NCBI RefSeq assembly: GCF_016742955.1
Contig: NZ_JABBYC010000002.1
Span: forward strand, 167,782 to 231,781
Source of the DNA: Myceligenerans indicum
Lineage (GTDB): Bacteria; Actinomycetota; Actinomycetes; Actinomycetales; Cellulomonadaceae
Length of the DNA stretch: 64,000 bases
Direction: 5' to 3'
The translations under genes were made by a program, and so were the position numbers. The notes beneath the pieces are model-generated. The model did no database searches, was not told the DNA's origin, and saw nothing but the letters and a program-made list of their open reading frames with translations. This document shows, one piece after another, positions 1 through 8,454 of this stretch; the stretch's first letter is position 1, and every line of letters starts with the position of its first letter.

Positions 1-2
1 AC

Positions 3-353
3 CCCTCGTTCGCCGAGCTGACCACACCCACGCTCGTGGTGGCCGGCGACCACGACCAGTCGAAGATGTCCAGCCGCGGCCCGGACTGGTTCACCGACGC
101 CTACGCCCACAGCCCGGGCGCCACCGACCTGCTGACCCTGTACGGCGCCGAGCACTCCCTGGGCGGCATCCCGAACTGGGAAGCCGCCGAGACCACCGAC
201 GAGAACCCCGAGCGGGTCGCCGTCCTGCAGCGGCTGACCACGGCCTACCTGCGCAGCGCGCTGGACTCGACCGACGCCGGGTGGGCCAAGGCCACGGCGG
301 CGCTGGCCGGGACCGGTGCGGAACTCGGCCGCATCGACAGCAAGCTGCTCTGA
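3..353 (+). CDS. alpha/beta hydrolase, C-terminal part (gene enters from the left edge)
   Basis: The frame is open at the left edge of the window, so only about the last 116 residues are seen. The visible part starts in the strand carrying the catalytic acid (TPTLVVAGDHDQS, where an Asp of GDHD is the likely acid). It continues to GAEHSLGGI, whose His fits the catalytic histidine. The nucleophile elbow lies outside the window. The spacing of about 35 residues between the two motifs fits the alpha/beta hydrolase fold. The tail, TAALAGTGAELGRIDSKLL, is helical. The substrate cannot be told from this part. It could equally be a dienelactone hydrolase-like or a general esterase-like member. Confidence 0.75.
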   Translation, partial: PSFAELTTPTLVVAGDHDQSKMSSRGPDWFTDAYAHSPGATDLLTLYGAEHSLGGIPNWEAAETTDENPERVAVLQRLTTAYLRSALDSTDAGWAKATAALAGTGAELGRIDSKLL

Positions 354-637
354 CTTCTCGTAGCTACCCGGACCCCCAGAACAAGGTGAGACAACCTCAC
401 CGAGCAGCAGCCCGGCACACGTTCAGCGAGTTGAGACCTTGACCGTGTGCTGAGAACACGGCTTTGACTGGAAGCACGCACACGCGCAGCCACGGACGCG
501 CCACTCCCGCCCACGTGGTGACAGCGGTGACTCACAGCCATGGGGCATGCGGTACCCGAGAATCAACAGCTGCCGGTGGATGTTGGTTCTCGGGCCGCGT
601 CCGTCCCGAACGATCTCCCAACTCTTCCGGAGGACTC
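354..637. other. intergenic region with two short dyads
   Basis: No convincing gene is seen here. Two small inverted repeats stand out: GGTGAG/CTCACC (385-401, 5-nt loop) and CCGTGT/ACACGG (443-461, 7-nt loop). Either could be an operator or a weak terminator after the hydrolase. Neither has a T-tract. Confidence 0.35.
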
Positions 638-1027
638 ATGAGATCCGTACACACGGTCCAGCGCATCGAGGCTGCGGCCATCGCACTCCTGTCCGTCGTC
701 GCGGTCGTCGCCGTATACCCCCGGTGGTGGTGGGTGATCCTGGCCGCGTTCCTTCTCTTCGACCTGTCGATGCTGGGGTACGCCCGGTCCGCTGCCGCAG
801 GCGCGCTCTCCTACAACGCGGTGCACAACTACGCGTGGCCCGCGGCCTCCGCGTCGGTCGCCCTCATGACCTCGTCGGCCTCGCCCACTCTGTCGACCTT
901 TGCCGGCGCCCTCGCATGTGCCTGGGCGTTCCACGTCGGGGTCGACCGCGCGCTGGGATACGGCCTCAAGCTCCCGAGCGCATTCACCCACACCCATCTC
1001 GGGGGAATCGGCGGACATGACGAGTGA
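638..1027 (+). CDS. DUF4260-family small membrane protein
   Basis: A 129-residue protein with about four hydrophobic segments (roughly residues 12-32, 34-50, 63-85 and 88-105). The pattern YNAVHNYAWP, followed by AWAFHVGVDRALGYGLKLP and THLG, is that of the DUF4260 family, whose function is unknown. The ATG at 638 is chosen because a good ribosome-binding site (CCGGAGGA, about 628-634) lies just upstream. The frame is open further upstream, but that extension is unlike the family. The protein probably sits in the cytoplasmic membrane. No function is assigned. Confidence 0.8.
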   Translation: MRSVHTVQRIEAAAIALLSVVAVVAVYPRWWWVILAAFLLFDLSMLGYARSAAAGALSYNAVHNYAWPAASASVALMTSSASPTLSTFAGALACAWAFHVGVDRALGYGLKLPSAFTHTHLGGIGGHDE

Positions 1028-1254
1028 TACCTCGGGTGCACGGCGAACGGCGCCGCCTCACGCCGTCGGCAGGTCCTCGCCGGCCGAGGCCCTGCCCCTG
1101 AGCGAGGACGCGTATCCCGCGCCCCCGTCGCGGAGTCCTCACGCCCCGCTGCCGCACCCGCCGCCTCGACGGCCCGCCTGACGAGATCCCGGTTCGCGTC
1201 GGCGTTGTTCTCGCACGTCGCGGTGAACTCCTTCAGCCCGGCATCCCGCTCCCG

Positions 1255-2184
1255 TCAGCCGATGGGACCGCGCAGCCAGTGGTGGCGTTCGGCACACCGT
1301 CGTGCGGTATCCAGGACGCCTGTGACAGCGGTCGAGGGATCGTTCGTCGACCACAGGATCGACAGCTCTGCCGGGATCTGCGGATCGATGACATCGCGAA
1401 CGGTGAGAGCAGTACCGGCATTCGCGGCGTGCTCGGCGAACGACGCGGGGGCCAGTCCGACCTCGCGCCCGCCGGAGAGGCGGGCGAGCATCGCGTTCAC
1501 GGGCGGGTCCTCGAACGCGCAGATCTCCGGCGTGAAGCCCGCCTCGTGGCACGCTGCGACGATGCGGTCGTAGTACGCAGGTGCGAGTGGGCGTGGGAAC
1601 AGCAGCAGCGTCTCGTCGTGCAGGTCGGCCAGCGGAATCTTCGGCGCCGCGGCAAGGCGGTGCCGCGTGCTCAGGAGGGCGGAGACCGCCTCCCGGCGCA
1701 GGAGCTCACCGGCCACCCCGTCGAGGTGCTGCGGTGAGAGGGCGAGGCCGATGTCGAGGTCGCCGACGCGGAGTCGCTCGGGGATCTCGGCGCTGAAGAT
1801 CTCTCGCGCGTCGATCGTGAAGTCGGGGTGCGCCTCCTGAAGTGCGTCCAGGAGCACGGTGATGGTGCCGAAGTTGGCGATCGGGGTGTAGCCCAATCGG
1901 ATCGTCGTAGCGATCCCTGATCCGGACAGCCGGGTGAGCTGCACGGCTTGTTCCAGTGCGGTCAGCGCCTTGGGCGCCTCCTGAAGGAGCGTTCGCCCCG
2001 CGGCGGTCAGCTGCACCCGGCGACTCGAACGGACGAACAGCGGCGTGCCGAGCGTCTCCTCGAGCTTGCGGATCTGCTGGCTCAGAGACGGCTGGGAGAC
2101 GTAGAGGCGCATGGCCGCGCGGCCGAAGTGGAGCTCTTCGGCGACAGCCAGGAAGTAGCGCAGGAGGCGCGGGCCGATATCAAT
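1255..2184 (-). CDS. LysR-family transcriptional regulator with a non-canonical start
   Basis: The N-terminal winged helix-turn-helix is clear (RYFLAVAEELHFGRAA followed by RLYVSQPSLSQQIRKLEE). A periplasmic-binding-protein-like effector domain follows (IRLGYTPIANFGTITVLLDALQEAHPDF and so on). The first in-frame ATG (2112) lies inside the HTH and would remove its first helix. The conserved reading continues upstream to an in-frame TAG at about 2193-2195. Only ATT (2184) or CTG (2190) are available as starts in that stretch, so it uses a rare start or carries a small frame error. The coordinates take the ATT. LysR proteins usually control a divergent neighbour. Here that is the NADPH-F420-reductase-like gene at 2370. 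Confidence 0.8.
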   Translation of the reverse strand: MDIGPRLLRYFLAVAEELHFGRAAMRLYVSQPSLSQQIRKLEETLGTPLFVRSSRRVQLTAAGRTLLQEAPKALTALEQAVQLTRLSGSGIATTIRLGYTPIANFGTITVLLDALQEAHPDFTIDAREIFSAEIPERLRVGDLDIGLALSPQHLDGVAGELLRREAVSALLSTRHRLAAAPKIPLADLHDETLLLFPRPLAPAYYDRIVAACHEAGFTPEICAFEDPPVNAMLARLSGGREVGLAPASFAEHAANAGTALTVRDVIDPQIPAELSILWSTNDPSTAVTGVLDTARRCAERHHWLRGPIG

Positions 2185-2369
2185 AGACAGATCCTATCGT
2201 GCGACGTCAGTACAAGTCTTGGACGCCCACCAGACGCCCGTCATAGCGTCGTACCACGCCATGGGTACAGGCTCCAGCCCTGCCCGTCGATGCCGGTGGG
2301 CCGTGCCCGGAACCGGTCTCTTGGCCGGCCTGCCCGGTCGGCGCCCCACACCACCTGGCAAGGAGAGCC

Positions 2370-2924
2370 ATGAACATCACCGTGATCGGACGAGGCAACA
2401 TCGGCGGCGGTCTGGCCGACCTGTGGGAGCGCGCCGGACACCACGTGACCCGGCTGGGACGCGACGGCGGGGATGCCGGCACCGCGGAAGCGGTGCTGCT
2501 CGCCGTCCCGGGAGCCGCCGTGGAGGTAGCTCTGTCGTCCGTCAGAGGGCTGGATGGCAAGCCGGTGCTCGACGCTACCAACCTCTACGGCGGCGCTCGG
2601 ACTCCGGCGGGGTTCACCTCGAACGCCGAGTACGTCAAGGCCGTGACGGGCGGGCCGACGGCGAAGGCGTTCAGCACCAACTTCGCATCCCTTTTCGGTC
2701 AGATCTCCGACGCCCGGGTGCGACCGAGCAACCTCTGGGCGGGTGACGACGAGGCCGCAGGCATCGTCAGGCAGCTCAGCCTCGATGCGGGCTACGAGGC
2801 GGTCCGGCTGGGAGACCTGAGCATGGCCGCCACCCAGGAGAGCCTCGCGGGTGTGCTCCTCTCCATCGCACAGTCCGGGCTCGGCCAGTTCGTCTACCGC
2901 ATGGCCGCGCCCGAACAGCTCTGA
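2370..2924 (+). CDS. NADP-dependent F420 reductase-like dinucleotide-binding protein
   Basis: A 184-residue single-domain Rossmann protein of the NADPH:F420 oxidoreductase-like family (COG2085 type). It begins with the nucleotide-binding loop MNITVIGRGNIGGGLAD (GxGxxG). LLAVPGAAVE forms the fourth strand and DATNLYGG follows the sugar-binding region. It is shorter than archaeal Fno proteins (about 220 residues). A ribosome-binding site (AAGGAGAG) precedes the ATG. It is divergent from the LysR gene and 49 bp upstream of the isochorismatase-like gene, so the two may share a transcript under LysR control. Whether it uses F420 or another acceptor cannot be told from the sequence. Confidence 0.75.
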   Translation: MNITVIGRGNIGGGLADLWERAGHHVTRLGRDGGDAGTAEAVLLAVPGAAVEVALSSVRGLDGKPVLDATNLYGGARTPAGFTSNAEYVKAVTGGPTAKAFSTNFASLFGQISDARVRPSNLWAGDDEAAGIVRQLSLDAGYEAVRLGDLSMAATQESLAGVLLSIAQSGLGQFVYRMAAPEQL

Positions 2925-2973
2925 GTCTGCCCCTCTCCTCCCGGCGTCCAACCCATCACACAGAAGGAAGAAC

Positions 2974-3635
2974 ATGACGCGTACCGCAAAGGTCGGCCTC
3001 GACGCACTGCTCACCCCCGAGGAGAGCGTGCTGGTGCTCATCGACCACCAGCCCTTCCAGGTCGCCAATCTCCACAGTCACGAACCGACCATGGTCGTCA
3101 ACAACGCCGTCGGCCTCGCCAAGTTCGCGAAGGTCTTCGACGTGCCGACGATTCTGACCACAGTGATCGAGGAACGCGGCGGCCACCTCATCCAGGCGAT
3201 CCAGGACGTCTTCCCGGACCAGAAGCCGATCAACCGCACGTCGATCAACACCTGGGAAGACCCTCGCGTCGTCGACGCCGTGAAGAAGACCGGGCGCAAG
3301 AAGCTGATCATCGCCGGGCTGTGGACCGAGATCTGCGTCGCCATGCCCGCCATCCACGCGCTGGACGAGGGGTACGACGTCTTCGTCGTCACGGACGCCA
3401 GCGGCGGGTGAGCGCCGAGTCGCACGACATGGCGGTACGCCGCATGGAACGGGCCGGCGTGGTCCCGGTCACCTGGCTGGTCGTGTCCAGCGAATGGCAG
3501 CGCGACTGGGCTCGCGAGGAGACGGCCGACCAGCTCGGACCGATCCTCTTCGAGCACGGCGGCGCCACCGGCGTCGCACTCGCCTGGGAGCTGCAGCTGC
3601 TGGCCACACCCAGCACCGACGGCGCAGGTGCGTAG
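2974..3635 (+). pseudogene. isochorismatase/YcaC-like hydrolase broken by a -1 frameshift
   Basis: The first part (2974-3411) encodes a cysteine-hydrolase fold: LVLIDHQPFQVANLHSH with the catalytic Asp, KKTGRKKLIIAGLWTEICVAMPAIHAL with the catalytic Cys, then VVTDASGG and an immediate stop. The same homology resumes in the next frame from about 3408 with VSAESHDMAVRRMERAGVVPVTW and ends at 3635. One missing G in the GGCGGGTGAGC stretch (3402-3412) explains it, because GGCGGGGTGAGC would restore GGVSAE. All catalytic residues lie before the break, but the C-terminal helices would be lost. The cause may be a true mutation or a homopolymer sequencing error. An RBS (GAAGGAAG) precedes the ATG. 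Confidence 0.8.
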
Positions 3636-3856
3636 CGTCGGCTGCTGCTGAACCGGAGGCGGGCCTGGCGACCGTGGCGTTGGCCGGGCTCGTCCCCGTG
3701 CGTCCGTCGAAGGAGAGATCGCGTGCGCCGAACGAGTTGACGTTGTTCCAAGGACACGGTCTCTACTGGCGACGAACCGAGATCACTCGACATCTGCAGC
3801 CTGCGACCACAAGGAACGTCGTGGGCGAGATGGCCACCAAGTAACGGAGAACTCCA

Positions 3857-4999
3857 GTGCAGCTGCTGCGACTGCCCGACGGACGCGATCTCGAGTACGA
3901 GGTACAAGGACCGGGCACGGGACCGGTCGTCCTGTTCCACCACGGAATGCCGAGCTCGGCCGTCCCGACGGACACGATCCTGGGTTCGATGACGGAGCGC
4001 GGGTTCCGGGTGATCACGTACTCGCGGGCGGGGTACGGCACGTCGAGCCCCGCCGCTGGTCGGTCCGTCGCCGACACGGCTGCCGACTGCGCCTACCTGC
4101 TCACCCGCCTCGGCGTCGAGCGGTACCTGGTGGTCGGGTGGTCCGCCGGTGGTCCGCATGCGCTGGCCAGCGCGGCGGCTGCTCCTGAGAGCGTCGAGGG
4201 GGTGCTGGTCGTCGCCTCGTTCGCACCGTTCGACGCCGGGGGCCCCGACGACGTCGCGGCCGAGGCGGCGTCCTCGCTGCCACCGGTGGACCTGGCGGTG
4301 CTGACCGCCGGGTACGGCATGGACGACGCGGTCGACATGGACCACGACTTGCCGGGAGGGGACGCGGGCTGGGTCGCGGACCTGGCCGCGCTCACCGGCC
4401 CGTGGGGTTTCGACCTCGACGCCGTCACGGTGCCGGTCGAGCTGTGGCACGGCGCTCTGGACCATGTGGTCCCGGCCGCGCACGGGTTGTGGTTGGCCGA
4501 ACACCTGCCCACGGCGCAGAGGCATCTGGAACCCGGGCACGGGCACCTCTCTCTGGCGGTCGACAGGCTGGGCGAGAAGCTCGAGGCGCTGTCGTACCGG
4601 ACCGCCTGCGTGGCCTGCCACGCCGCCCGCTCGCTGGCGAGGCCGACCGCCCGCGGGGTCGCAGTGGCCTACCTGACCGGCGCGGTCAGGACAACCGTCC
4701 ATCCTGAGGACCCGGTCGGGCCCCGGGGTGAGCTGACCGCGCCGGACGGCGGCGACGACGGGCACACGGCCCCTGACGATCTGATCACCTGGCGTGAGGA
4801 GGGGGTCATCCTGTTGCGTGAACGGTTCTCGCGCGCCGTCGAGGAGCGTGATCTGCCACCCGATGCCGACCCGGAGCAGCTGGCTCGCTACGTCATCACG
4901 ATCGGGTACGGCATCGCCGTTCAGGCCGCGAACGGCGTCCCGCGCCTGGAGCTGCAGGAAGCAGCGGACCTGGCACTGAGGGGCTGGCCGTCCGAGTAG
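3857..4999 (+). CDS. alpha/beta hydrolase fused to a TetR-type C-terminal ligand-binding segment
   Basis: A 380-residue ORF starting at GTG with CGGAGA upstream. Residues about 1-245 form a proline-iminopeptidase-like alpha/beta hydrolase: VLFHHGMPSS (oxyanion loop), VVGWSAGGPHA (nucleophile Ser), ELWHGALDHVVP (acid region) and EPGHGHLSL (His). A normal hydrolase would end near KLEALS. Instead the frame runs on through a poorly conserved stretch. From about residue 308 it continues in helices typical of the end of TetR/AcrR repressors: REEGVILLRERFSRAVEERD, DPEQLARYVITIGYGIAVQA, and LELQEAADLALRGWP. No TetR DNA-binding domain is present. It is most likely a deletion fusion of two neighbouring genes. 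A frame error between them is also possible. Confidence 0.7.
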   Translation: MQLLRLPDGRDLEYEVQGPGTGPVVLFHHGMPSSAVPTDTILGSMTERGFRVITYSRAGYGTSSPAAGRSVADTAADCAYLLTRLGVERYLVVGWSAGGPHALASAAAAPESVEGVLVVASFAPFDAGGPDDVAAEAASSLPPVDLAVLTAGYGMDDAVDMDHDLPGGDAGWVADLAALTGPWGFDLDAVTVPVELWHGALDHVVPAAHGLWLAEHLPTAQRHLEPGHGHLSLAVDRLGEKLEALSYRTACVACHAARSLARPTARGVAVAYLTGAVRTTVHPEDPVGPRGELTAPDGGDDGHTAPDDLITWREEGVILLRERFSRAVEERDLPPDADPEQLARYVITIGYGIAVQAANGVPRLELQEAADLALRGWPSE

Positions 5000-5013
5000 A
5001 CGCTCTCGGGCGA

Positions 5014-5030
5014 TGTCCCGTCACGGGACA
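5014..5030 (+). terminator. hairpin after the hydrolase-TetR fusion gene
   Basis: TGTCCCGT and ACGGGACA form an 8-bp perfect stem around a single C, starting 15 bp after the stop codon. No T-tract follows. The remaining sequence up to 5230 holds no gene that I can support. Confidence 0.45.
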
Positions 5031-5230
5031 GGTGGCGTGGGCGGCCAGGAATCATGGTGCGACATTCCTCAGATCCCCTCGGTGCGGCCCGGCGGGTTGC
5101 GCCACGGTGTGATGACCACGTCCTCTGTGCCGTGCAGTGTTGCTCACCTGAACCACTCCTCGACTCGGGTTGTCATTCCATCTCTGTCCTGAGGCAGGTC
5201 CACGACCTGGAGCTGCGCACGGTCATCCGC

Positions 5231-5890
5231 CTACGGGCTCGGCACGACCCCCTCGGTCAGAAGTCGCAGATCGGCTGCCTGGACGTTCACGCCGAAGGTG
5301 GCGGTGCCCGGCTCGAGCCGGGCACCCTCGGCGAGCGGTCCGATCAGTACGGGGTCGAAGCCCAGGTCGTCGACGAGCACAGCCACCTCGGCGACGTCCG
5401 CCGTCCGGTCACCGGCGACCGCGATCGCCTTGCGGCCCGGTGTTCCGGCAGGTCGGGCACCGTCCTCCAGGTCGTGATACCCCATGTGGTTGAGGGCCTT
5501 GACCACGTGTGCGCCGTCGAGAAACTTCTGCACCTGCTCGCTGGACGAGACACCGGGCTCGAGGACCCGCTCGCGAGGCCCGTCGACCTCCCACCAGTGG
5601 TTCATGGCGTCGACGACGAGCTTGCCGCGCAGCTCGTCGGCCGGGACGGCGCGGTACTTGCCGAGCGGGAGGGCGAGGATCACGACGTCGGCCTCCCGTG
5701 CGGCGTCGACGGCCCGGACGGCGGTGGCACCGGGCGTCAGGACGTCGACGGTGAGGGCGATCTTCGAGGGGTCCCCCGACCCCGCGACAAGGACCCGGTA
5801 CCCGGCGGCGAGGGCGAGGCGGGCCAGGACCGTGCCCACCTTGCCTGCGCCGAGAACGCCGATGGTGCGCGCGGTCGTACGCGCGATCAT
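5231..5890 (-). CDS. NADP-dependent F420 reductase-like oxidoreductase
   Basis: A 219-residue Rossmann protein. [22 protein letters not shown] gives the GxGxxG loop. [15 protein letters not shown] and [10 protein letters not shown] give the next strands, and [18 protein letters not shown] is a conserved loop of the COG2085 family. It overlaps the upstream luciferase-like monooxygenase by 4 bp (ATGA), so the two are translationally coupled. This suggests they work together, with one handling a reduced flavin or deazaflavin cofactor used by the other. It is a distant paralogue of the protein at 2370-2924. The true cofactor is not visible in the sequence. Confidence 0.8.
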   Translation of the reverse strand: MIARTTARTIGVLGAGKVGTVLARLALAAGYRVLVAGSGDPSKIALTVDVLTPGATAVRAVDAAREADVVILALPLGKYRAVPADELRGKLVVDAMNHWWEVDGPRERVLEPGVSSSEQVQKFLDGAHVVKALNHMGYHDLEDGARPAGTPGRKAIAVAGDRTADVAEVAVLVDDLGFDPVLIGPLAEGARLEPGTATFGVNVQAADLRLLTEGVVPSP

Positions 5891-6957
5891 CGCGCCGCCT
5901 CCAGCGTGCTGGGCTCGTCGGCGAGCAGCTCACGCACCATCGGGATCACCTCGGTGCCGTACATCTCGACGGCGCGCAGCCGGTCGCTCGCGGAGACGGC
6001 GCCCGCGGCGGAGTAGATCAGGTCGAAGCGCCCGACGTCGAGCGCACCGATGGTGCGGGCCATCTTGCGCGCGACGGTCTCGGGGGAACCGACGTACAGG
6101 GATCCGCCCTCGACCTCGGCGTCGAACTCCTCGCGACGCAGGGGCGGCCAGCCGCGCAGTGCACCGATGCGGTCGCGCATCTCCTTGTACCCCGGGTAGA
6201 AGAGGCGCTTGGCGTCGTCGTCGGTCGCGGCGACGAATCCGGGTGAGTGCACCCCGACCGGGTAGGCGGTCGTGCCGAGCTGGTCCGTGGCACGCCGGTA
6301 CAGGTCGACGTACGGGGCGAACCTGTCGGGCGTGCCACCGATGATCGCGAGCATGAGCCGGAACCCGTACTGCGCGGTGCGGATGACCGACTGCGGCGAG
6401 CCACCCACGCCGACCCAGGTCGTCAGCCGGCCGGACTCCGTCTTGGGGAACACGTCGGCGCCCGCGAGGGCCGCCCGCGTGGTGCCCTCCCACGTGACCG
6501 GACCCTCGTCCAGCAGCTTGTGGAACAGGTCGATCTTCTCCTCGAACAGGATCTCGTAGTCGGCCAGGTCGTAGCCGAACAGCGGGAAGGATTCGGTGAA
6601 CGAGCCGCGGCCCAGGATCACCTCGGCGCGCCCGCTCGAGAGCGCGTCGACGGTAGCGAAGCGCTGGAAGACGCGCACCGGGTCGTCGGAGGACAGGACG
6701 GTCACACCCGAGGCGAGGCGGATGCGCTCGGTGCGGGTCGCGATGCCTGCCAGCACCGTCTCCGGGGTGGAGATCGAGAACTCGGGGCGGTGGTGCTCGC
6801 CGAGGGCGATGACGTCCACGCCGGTCTGGTCGGCGAGCACCGCCTCGTCCACGACGGCGCGGATCGCCTGACCGTGGGAGACGACGTCGCCCTGGTCGTC
6901 ACGGGGCAGGTCACCGAAACTGTCGATGCCGAACTGGACGGTGGTGCGGTCGGTCAT
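5887..6957 (-). CDS. luciferase-like (LLM class) flavin-dependent monooxygenase
   Basis: A 356-residue TIM-barrel monooxygenase. [20 protein letters not shown] is the classic GEHH region of the bacterial-luciferase family. [30 protein letters not shown] and the glycine-rich [13 protein letters not shown] are conserved flavin-site segments. The likely cofactor is FMNH2 or F420H2, and the substrate is unknown. GAGGAG lies just upstream of the ATG. It is the first gene of a two-gene operon with the F420-reductase-like gene and is divergent from a marR gene. The two palindromes in the shared 97-bp promoter region probably let MarR repress it. Confidence 0.88.
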   Translation of the reverse strand: MTDRTTVQFGIDSFGDLPRDDQGDVVSHGQAIRAVVDEAVLADQTGVDVIALGEHHRPEFSISTPETVLAGIATRTERIRLASGVTVLSSDDPVRVFQRFATVDALSSGRAEVILGRGSFTESFPLFGYDLADYEILFEEKIDLFHKLLDEGPVTWEGTTRAALAGADVFPKTESGRLTTWVGVGGSPQSVIRTAQYGFRLMLAIIGGTPDRFAPYVDLYRRATDQLGTTAYPVGVHSPGFVAATDDDAKRLFYPGYKEMRDRIGALRGWPPLRREEFDAEVEGGSLYVGSPETVARKMARTIGALDVGRFDLIYSAAGAVSASDRLRAVEMYGTEVIPMVRELLADEPSTLEAAR

Positions 6958-6995
6958 GGGTTCGCTCCTCGTGGGATCCGGGACTCATCCCGATT

Positions 6996-7039
6996 GGATT
7001 GACATGTCAATCCTGTATCGTGCAGAGTTGACGTGTCAA
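6996..7039. promoter_or_regulatory. two palindromic operators between the LLM operon and marR
   Basis: GGATTGACATGTCAATCC (6996-7013) is a perfect 18-bp palindrome. TTGACGTGTCAA (7028-7039) is a second copy with one central mismatch. Their centres are 29 bp apart, close to three helical turns. Both carry TTGACA/TTGACG-like -35 elements, so a bound dimer would block transcription on both sides. MarR proteins commonly bind such dyads in their own divergent promoter. Assignment to the adjacent MarR is inferred. Confidence 0.75.
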
Positions 7040-7054
7040 TTCCCGGAGGGTCCT

Positions 7055-7525
7055 ATGGCTCAGGAGAAGCGTCGCGCGATGCCCACGCGCGAGCAGCTGC
7101 GCATCTGGCGCAACTACATCGAGACGGCCGACGCATTGCGCACCCGCCTGGAGGGACGCCTGCAGAGCGAGTCGTCCCTGTCCTCCGCCGACTATCGAGT
7201 ACTGCTCGAGCTGAGCGAGGCGGACCGGAGGACACTGCGCTCCTCCGAGCTGGCCGCGCTGATCGGCTGGCAACGCAGCCGGCTGTCACACCACCTGGGG
7301 CGGATGGAGAAGCGCGGGCTCGTCCACCGAGCGCCGTGCCCCGACGATGTCCACGGCATCGACGTGCGACTGACCGACCTCGGTGCGGAAACGTTCCGGC
7401 ACGGCTCGGTGCCCCACCTTCGCGACGTGCACGAGCTCTTCGTCGACGCGCTCACCCCGGAACAGTTCGCGCAGGTCGACGAGTTCACCGAGGCACTACG
7501 TCGGCACCTGGACCTCGAGCCGTAG
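7055..7525 (+). CDS. MarR-family transcriptional regulator
   Basis: A 156-residue winged-helix protein: RIWRNYIETADALRTRLEGRL (dimerisation helix), SSADYRVLLELSEAD, then RSSELAALIGWQRSRLSHHLGRMEKRGLV (helix-turn-helix and start of the wing). The arginine-rich recognition helix and DDVHGIDVRLTDLG wing are typical of MarR. The ATG at 7055 is chosen because GGAGGG lies 4 bp upstream. An upstream in-frame ATG at 6926 would read through the operators and lacks a ribosome-binding site. It probably represses itself and the divergent monooxygenase operon in response to a small aromatic or oxidant ligand. The ligand cannot be inferred. Confidence 0.88.
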   Translation: MAQEKRRAMPTREQLRIWRNYIETADALRTRLEGRLQSESSLSSADYRVLLELSEADRRTLRSSELAALIGWQRSRLSHHLGRMEKRGLVHRAPCPDDVHGIDVRLTDLGAETFRHGSVPHLRDVHELFVDALTPEQFAQVDEFTEALRRHLDLEP

Positions 7526-7565
7526 CACTGCACGACGAGAAACCTGTCACGAGAGGACCGAAGAG

Positions 7566-7898
7566 ATGAACGAGCAGGACCAGCAAGAAGTGACCGTCCG
7601 AGACAACCCTGACGAGAGCCGCTTCGACGTGCTCGTCGACGACACCCCGGCCGGGTTCTCCGTCTACAAGGACCTGGGCGACAACCAGCGCATCTTTTAC
7701 CACACGGTGGTCTTCGACGAGTTCGGAGGCCGCGGTCTGGCCAGTACGCTCACGCGCACCGCACTGAGCACCAGCATCCAGGCGGGATACCGCATCGTGC
7801 CCGTCTGCCCCTACGTGAAGAAATGGCTCTCGACGCACCACGACTTCGACGACGCCATCGACCCCGTGGGCCGGGAGCAGCTCCGCGCCCTGAGCTGA
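7566..7898 (+). CDS. GNAT-fold N-acetyltransferase-like protein (YjdJ/COG2388 type)
   Basis: A 110-residue protein. Residues about 20-75 form the small GNAT core: RFDVLVDDTPAGFSVYKDL, FYHTVVFDEFGGRGLASTL (acetyl-CoA loop, R/Q-x-x-G-x-G/A form) and YRIVPVCPYVKKWLSTHHDF. The PVCPYVKKW segment with its Cys is a hallmark of this short family. The start at 7566 has GAGAGGACCGAAGAG upstream. It lies 40 bp after marR in the same direction, so a shared transcript is likely. The substrate is unknown. Confidence 0.82.
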   Translation: MNEQDQQEVTVRDNPDESRFDVLVDDTPAGFSVYKDLGDNQRIFYHTVVFDEFGGRGLASTLTRTALSTSIQAGYRIVPVCPYVKKWLSTHHDFDDAIDPVGREQLRALS

Positions 7899-7965
7899 AC
7901 AGTGCACGACGACGCGGCGAGGGCCACCCGGCACGACGACGCAATGGCGAATGGAGGGATTGACC

Positions 7966-8451
7966 GTGGACGTTGAGCGCACGGAGCTACCCGGGATCGG
8001 TGTCCGCTTCGAGTTCGAGACCAAGCGGGGAGTGCGCCTGGGCGTCGTCGCCCACCGCGACGGCCGCCGTGACTTCATTCTCTACGACCCCGACGACCCC
8101 GACTCGGCTCTCGAGTGCATCAACCTCGACGCCGACGAGTCAGGGGCCATGGGCGAGCTACTTGGTGGCGCCCGCGTCATCGAGAAGCTCAACCGGCTGC
8201 ATCACGAGATCGACAACCTCGTGTCACGGCAGCTCCTGGTCGAGCCGACCAGCCCCTTTGCGGACCGGCCACTCGGTGACACCCGGGCGCGTACCCGCAC
8301 CGGCGCCTCCGTCGTGGCGATCATCCGTGACTCGGGTGTCGAGACCGGGCCCTCGCCGTCGACGGTCCTGCACGTCGGCGACCGCCTGGTGACGATCGGC
8401 ACCGAGGAGGCGGTCGCCAAGGTCAGCCGCATCCTGCGCGGGCTCGAGTAG
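7966..8451 (+). CDS. regulatory subunit of a K+(cation)/H+ antiporter (KhtT-like, TrkA-C domain)
   Basis: A 161-residue soluble protein. VDVERTELPGIGVRFEFETKRG is the usual start of this family. Residues about 90-160 form a TrkA-C (RCK_C) domain: ARTRTGASVVAIIRDSGVE, TVLHVGDRLVTIGTEEAV. It would gate the membrane subunit encoded 3 bp downstream, as KhtT does for KhtU. The ATG at 7951 overlaps the Shine-Dalgarno sequence GGAGGG (7953-7958). The GTG at 7966, 7 bp after that element, is therefore the likelier start and matches the family's N-terminus. Confidence 0.85.
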   Translation: MDVERTELPGIGVRFEFETKRGVRLGVVAHRDGRRDFILYDPDDPDSALECINLDADESGAMGELLGGARVIEKLNRLHHEIDNLVSRQLLVEPTSPFADRPLGDTRARTRTGASVVAIIRDSGVETGPSPSTVLHVGDRLVTIGTEEAVAKVSRILRGLE

Positions 8452-8454
8452 GCC

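Noticed and set aside
1017..1181. 54-codon plus-strand ORF overlapping the end of the DUF4260 gene
   Set aside because: It is Pro/Arg-rich, has no recognisable motif, and its good start context is accidental overlap with the stop of the previous gene.
1130..1254. Coding-like reading after the LysR stop in the same frame (DAGLKEFTATCENNADANRDL)
   Set aside because: It has GC3-rich codons but no start, and the LysR protein already has its normal end. It may be a remnant, which cannot be shown.
3680..3844. Plus-strand reading ending LQPATTRNVVGEMATK before the hydrolase gene
   Set aside because: It has no in-frame start with a ribosome-binding site and no recognisable domain.
5069..5153. Minus-strand reading EDVVITPWRNPPGRTEGI, possible gene tail
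   Set aside because: It is very short, with an in-frame stop just upstream. It could be a decayed gene end but has no support.
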